Of a stretch of DNA of 64,000 nt, positions 63,711-64,000 are shown piece after piece (position 1 is the first letter of the stretch; each line of letters begins with the position of its first letter). The position numbers and the translations under genes were made by a program. Below the pieces are notes generated by a model. It made no database searches. It had not been told where the DNA came from and saw only the letters and a list, made by a program, of their open reading frames with translations. Source of the DNA: Alphaproteobacteria bacterium (GTDB lineage Bacteria > Pseudomonadota > Alphaproteobacteria > Rhodospirillales > WMHbin7); assembly GCA_015231795.1 (NCBI GenBank), contig JADGAX010000002.1, forward strand, positions 529,067-593,066, read 5' to 3'.

Positions 63711-64000
63711 TTAAGCATCGACCGTTTGCTTGGCGCGCAGCCATGCTTCGAACTGCTCCACCGGCATGGGCTTGGCGAAGTAATAGCCCTGCGCCAACTG
63801 GCAGCCCAACCCTGCCAGATAGCTGGCTTGTTCGGCGGTTTCGATTCCCTCGGCGACGGTCAGCAGACCCAGCGAGCGGGACAGGTCGAGAATGGCCTTG
63901 GCGATGGCGGCGTCGTCGGCGTCGCCGGGCAGATCCTTGACAAAGGAACGGTCGATCTTCAAGGACGAAATCGGCAGGCGCTTCAAATAGCTCAAGCTGG
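63711..64000 (-). CDS. EAL-domain protein, C-terminal part (runs off the window)
   Basis: Only the last 96 or so codons are present; the 5' part lies past base 64000. The visible part is the end of an EAL domain: LSYLKRLPISSLKIDRSFV, ILDLSRSLGLLTVAEGIET, and CQLAQGYYFAKPMPVEQFE. Lys in LKIDRSFV, Glu in VAEGIET and Gln in AQGYYF are kept, in line with an active cyclic-di-GMP phosphodiesterase. Other domains cannot be seen. Confidence 0.9.
   Translation of the reverse strand, partial: SLSYLKRLPISSLKIDRSFVKDLPGDADDAAIAKAILDLSRSLGLLTVAEGIETAEQASYLAGLGCQLAQGYYFAKPMPVEQFEAWLRAKQTVDA

Overview
The window reads as ordinary chromosome of a high-GC alphaproteobacterium, most likely from the Rhodospirillales and perhaps close to Magnetospirillum. 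This is inferred from gene content, with no database search. The evidence is a GcrA-type cell-cycle regulator, a class I PHA synthase, class II DAHP synthase, several hemerythrin domains, an ArgD/ArgF pair, an LptC-LptA-LptB-RpoN operon and two interspersed-repeat types of alphaproteobacterial style. Genes are densely packed. Many start-stop overlaps are of the ATGA type, and no gene-free stretch exceeds 300 bases. I see no prophage, insertion sequence, CRISPR array or rRNA. One tRNA gene (Leu, CAG) is present.

Layout. 1-7.3 kb: flagellar hook genes flgD and flgE, then two TPR proteins that together carry three copies of a TPR plus glycosyltransferase-like module. 7.4-11.3 kb: a di-heme c-type cytochrome and a Tat-exported seven-repeat beta-propeller behind a perfect FNR/Anr box, then aspartate aminotransferase and a small secreted protein. 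11.3-12 kb: a BrnT-BrnA toxin-antitoxin pair. 12.1-19.2 kb: an EF-G-like GTPase, glycogen phosphorylase, a double hemerythrin, an N-formylglutamate amidohydrolase-like protein and trans-aconitate methyltransferase. 19.2-27.1 kb: mutS, a lipoprotein, thrB-rnhA, a small unknown protein, a DsbD-type reductase and YqgE. 27.1-27.4 kb: an array of GC-rich hairpin repeats.

27.4-32.2 kb (minus strand): phaC, a heme-oxygenase-fold protein, an EAL protein and a double-ACT protein. 32.3-36.4 kb: class II DAHP synthase with the NAD biosynthesis genes pncB and nadE. 36.5-39.9 kb: gltX and cysS, then a hemerythrin behind an FNR-like palindrome. 39.9-47.6 kb: dprA, topA, a DUF4405-like membrane protein, rnr and a Sel1 protein. 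47.6-54.2 kb: a hybrid histidine kinase divergent from a PAS-GGDEF-EAL protein, a second N-formylglutamate amidohydrolase, and argF-argD. 54.3-64 kb: gcrA, an NDUFA9-like SDR protein, tRNA-Leu, an RNase D-like exonuclease, the LPS operon kdsD-lptC-lptA-lptB-rpoN, a CoA-binding/MetY fusion, and the 3' end of another EAL protein that runs off the window.

Themes. Oxygen and redox: two FNR-type sites, a cytochrome/propeller pair and three hemerythrin domains. Cell envelope and flagellum: flgDE, the lpt operon, RpoN and cyclic-di-GMP enzymes. The rest is housekeeping. The items most worth a second look are the FNR-controlled cytochrome/propeller pair, the three repeated TPR-transferase modules next to the hook genes, the dispersed hairpin repeat whose stems vary in a compensatory way between copies, the CoA-binding/MetY fusion, and a hemerythrin lacking one expected His ligand.
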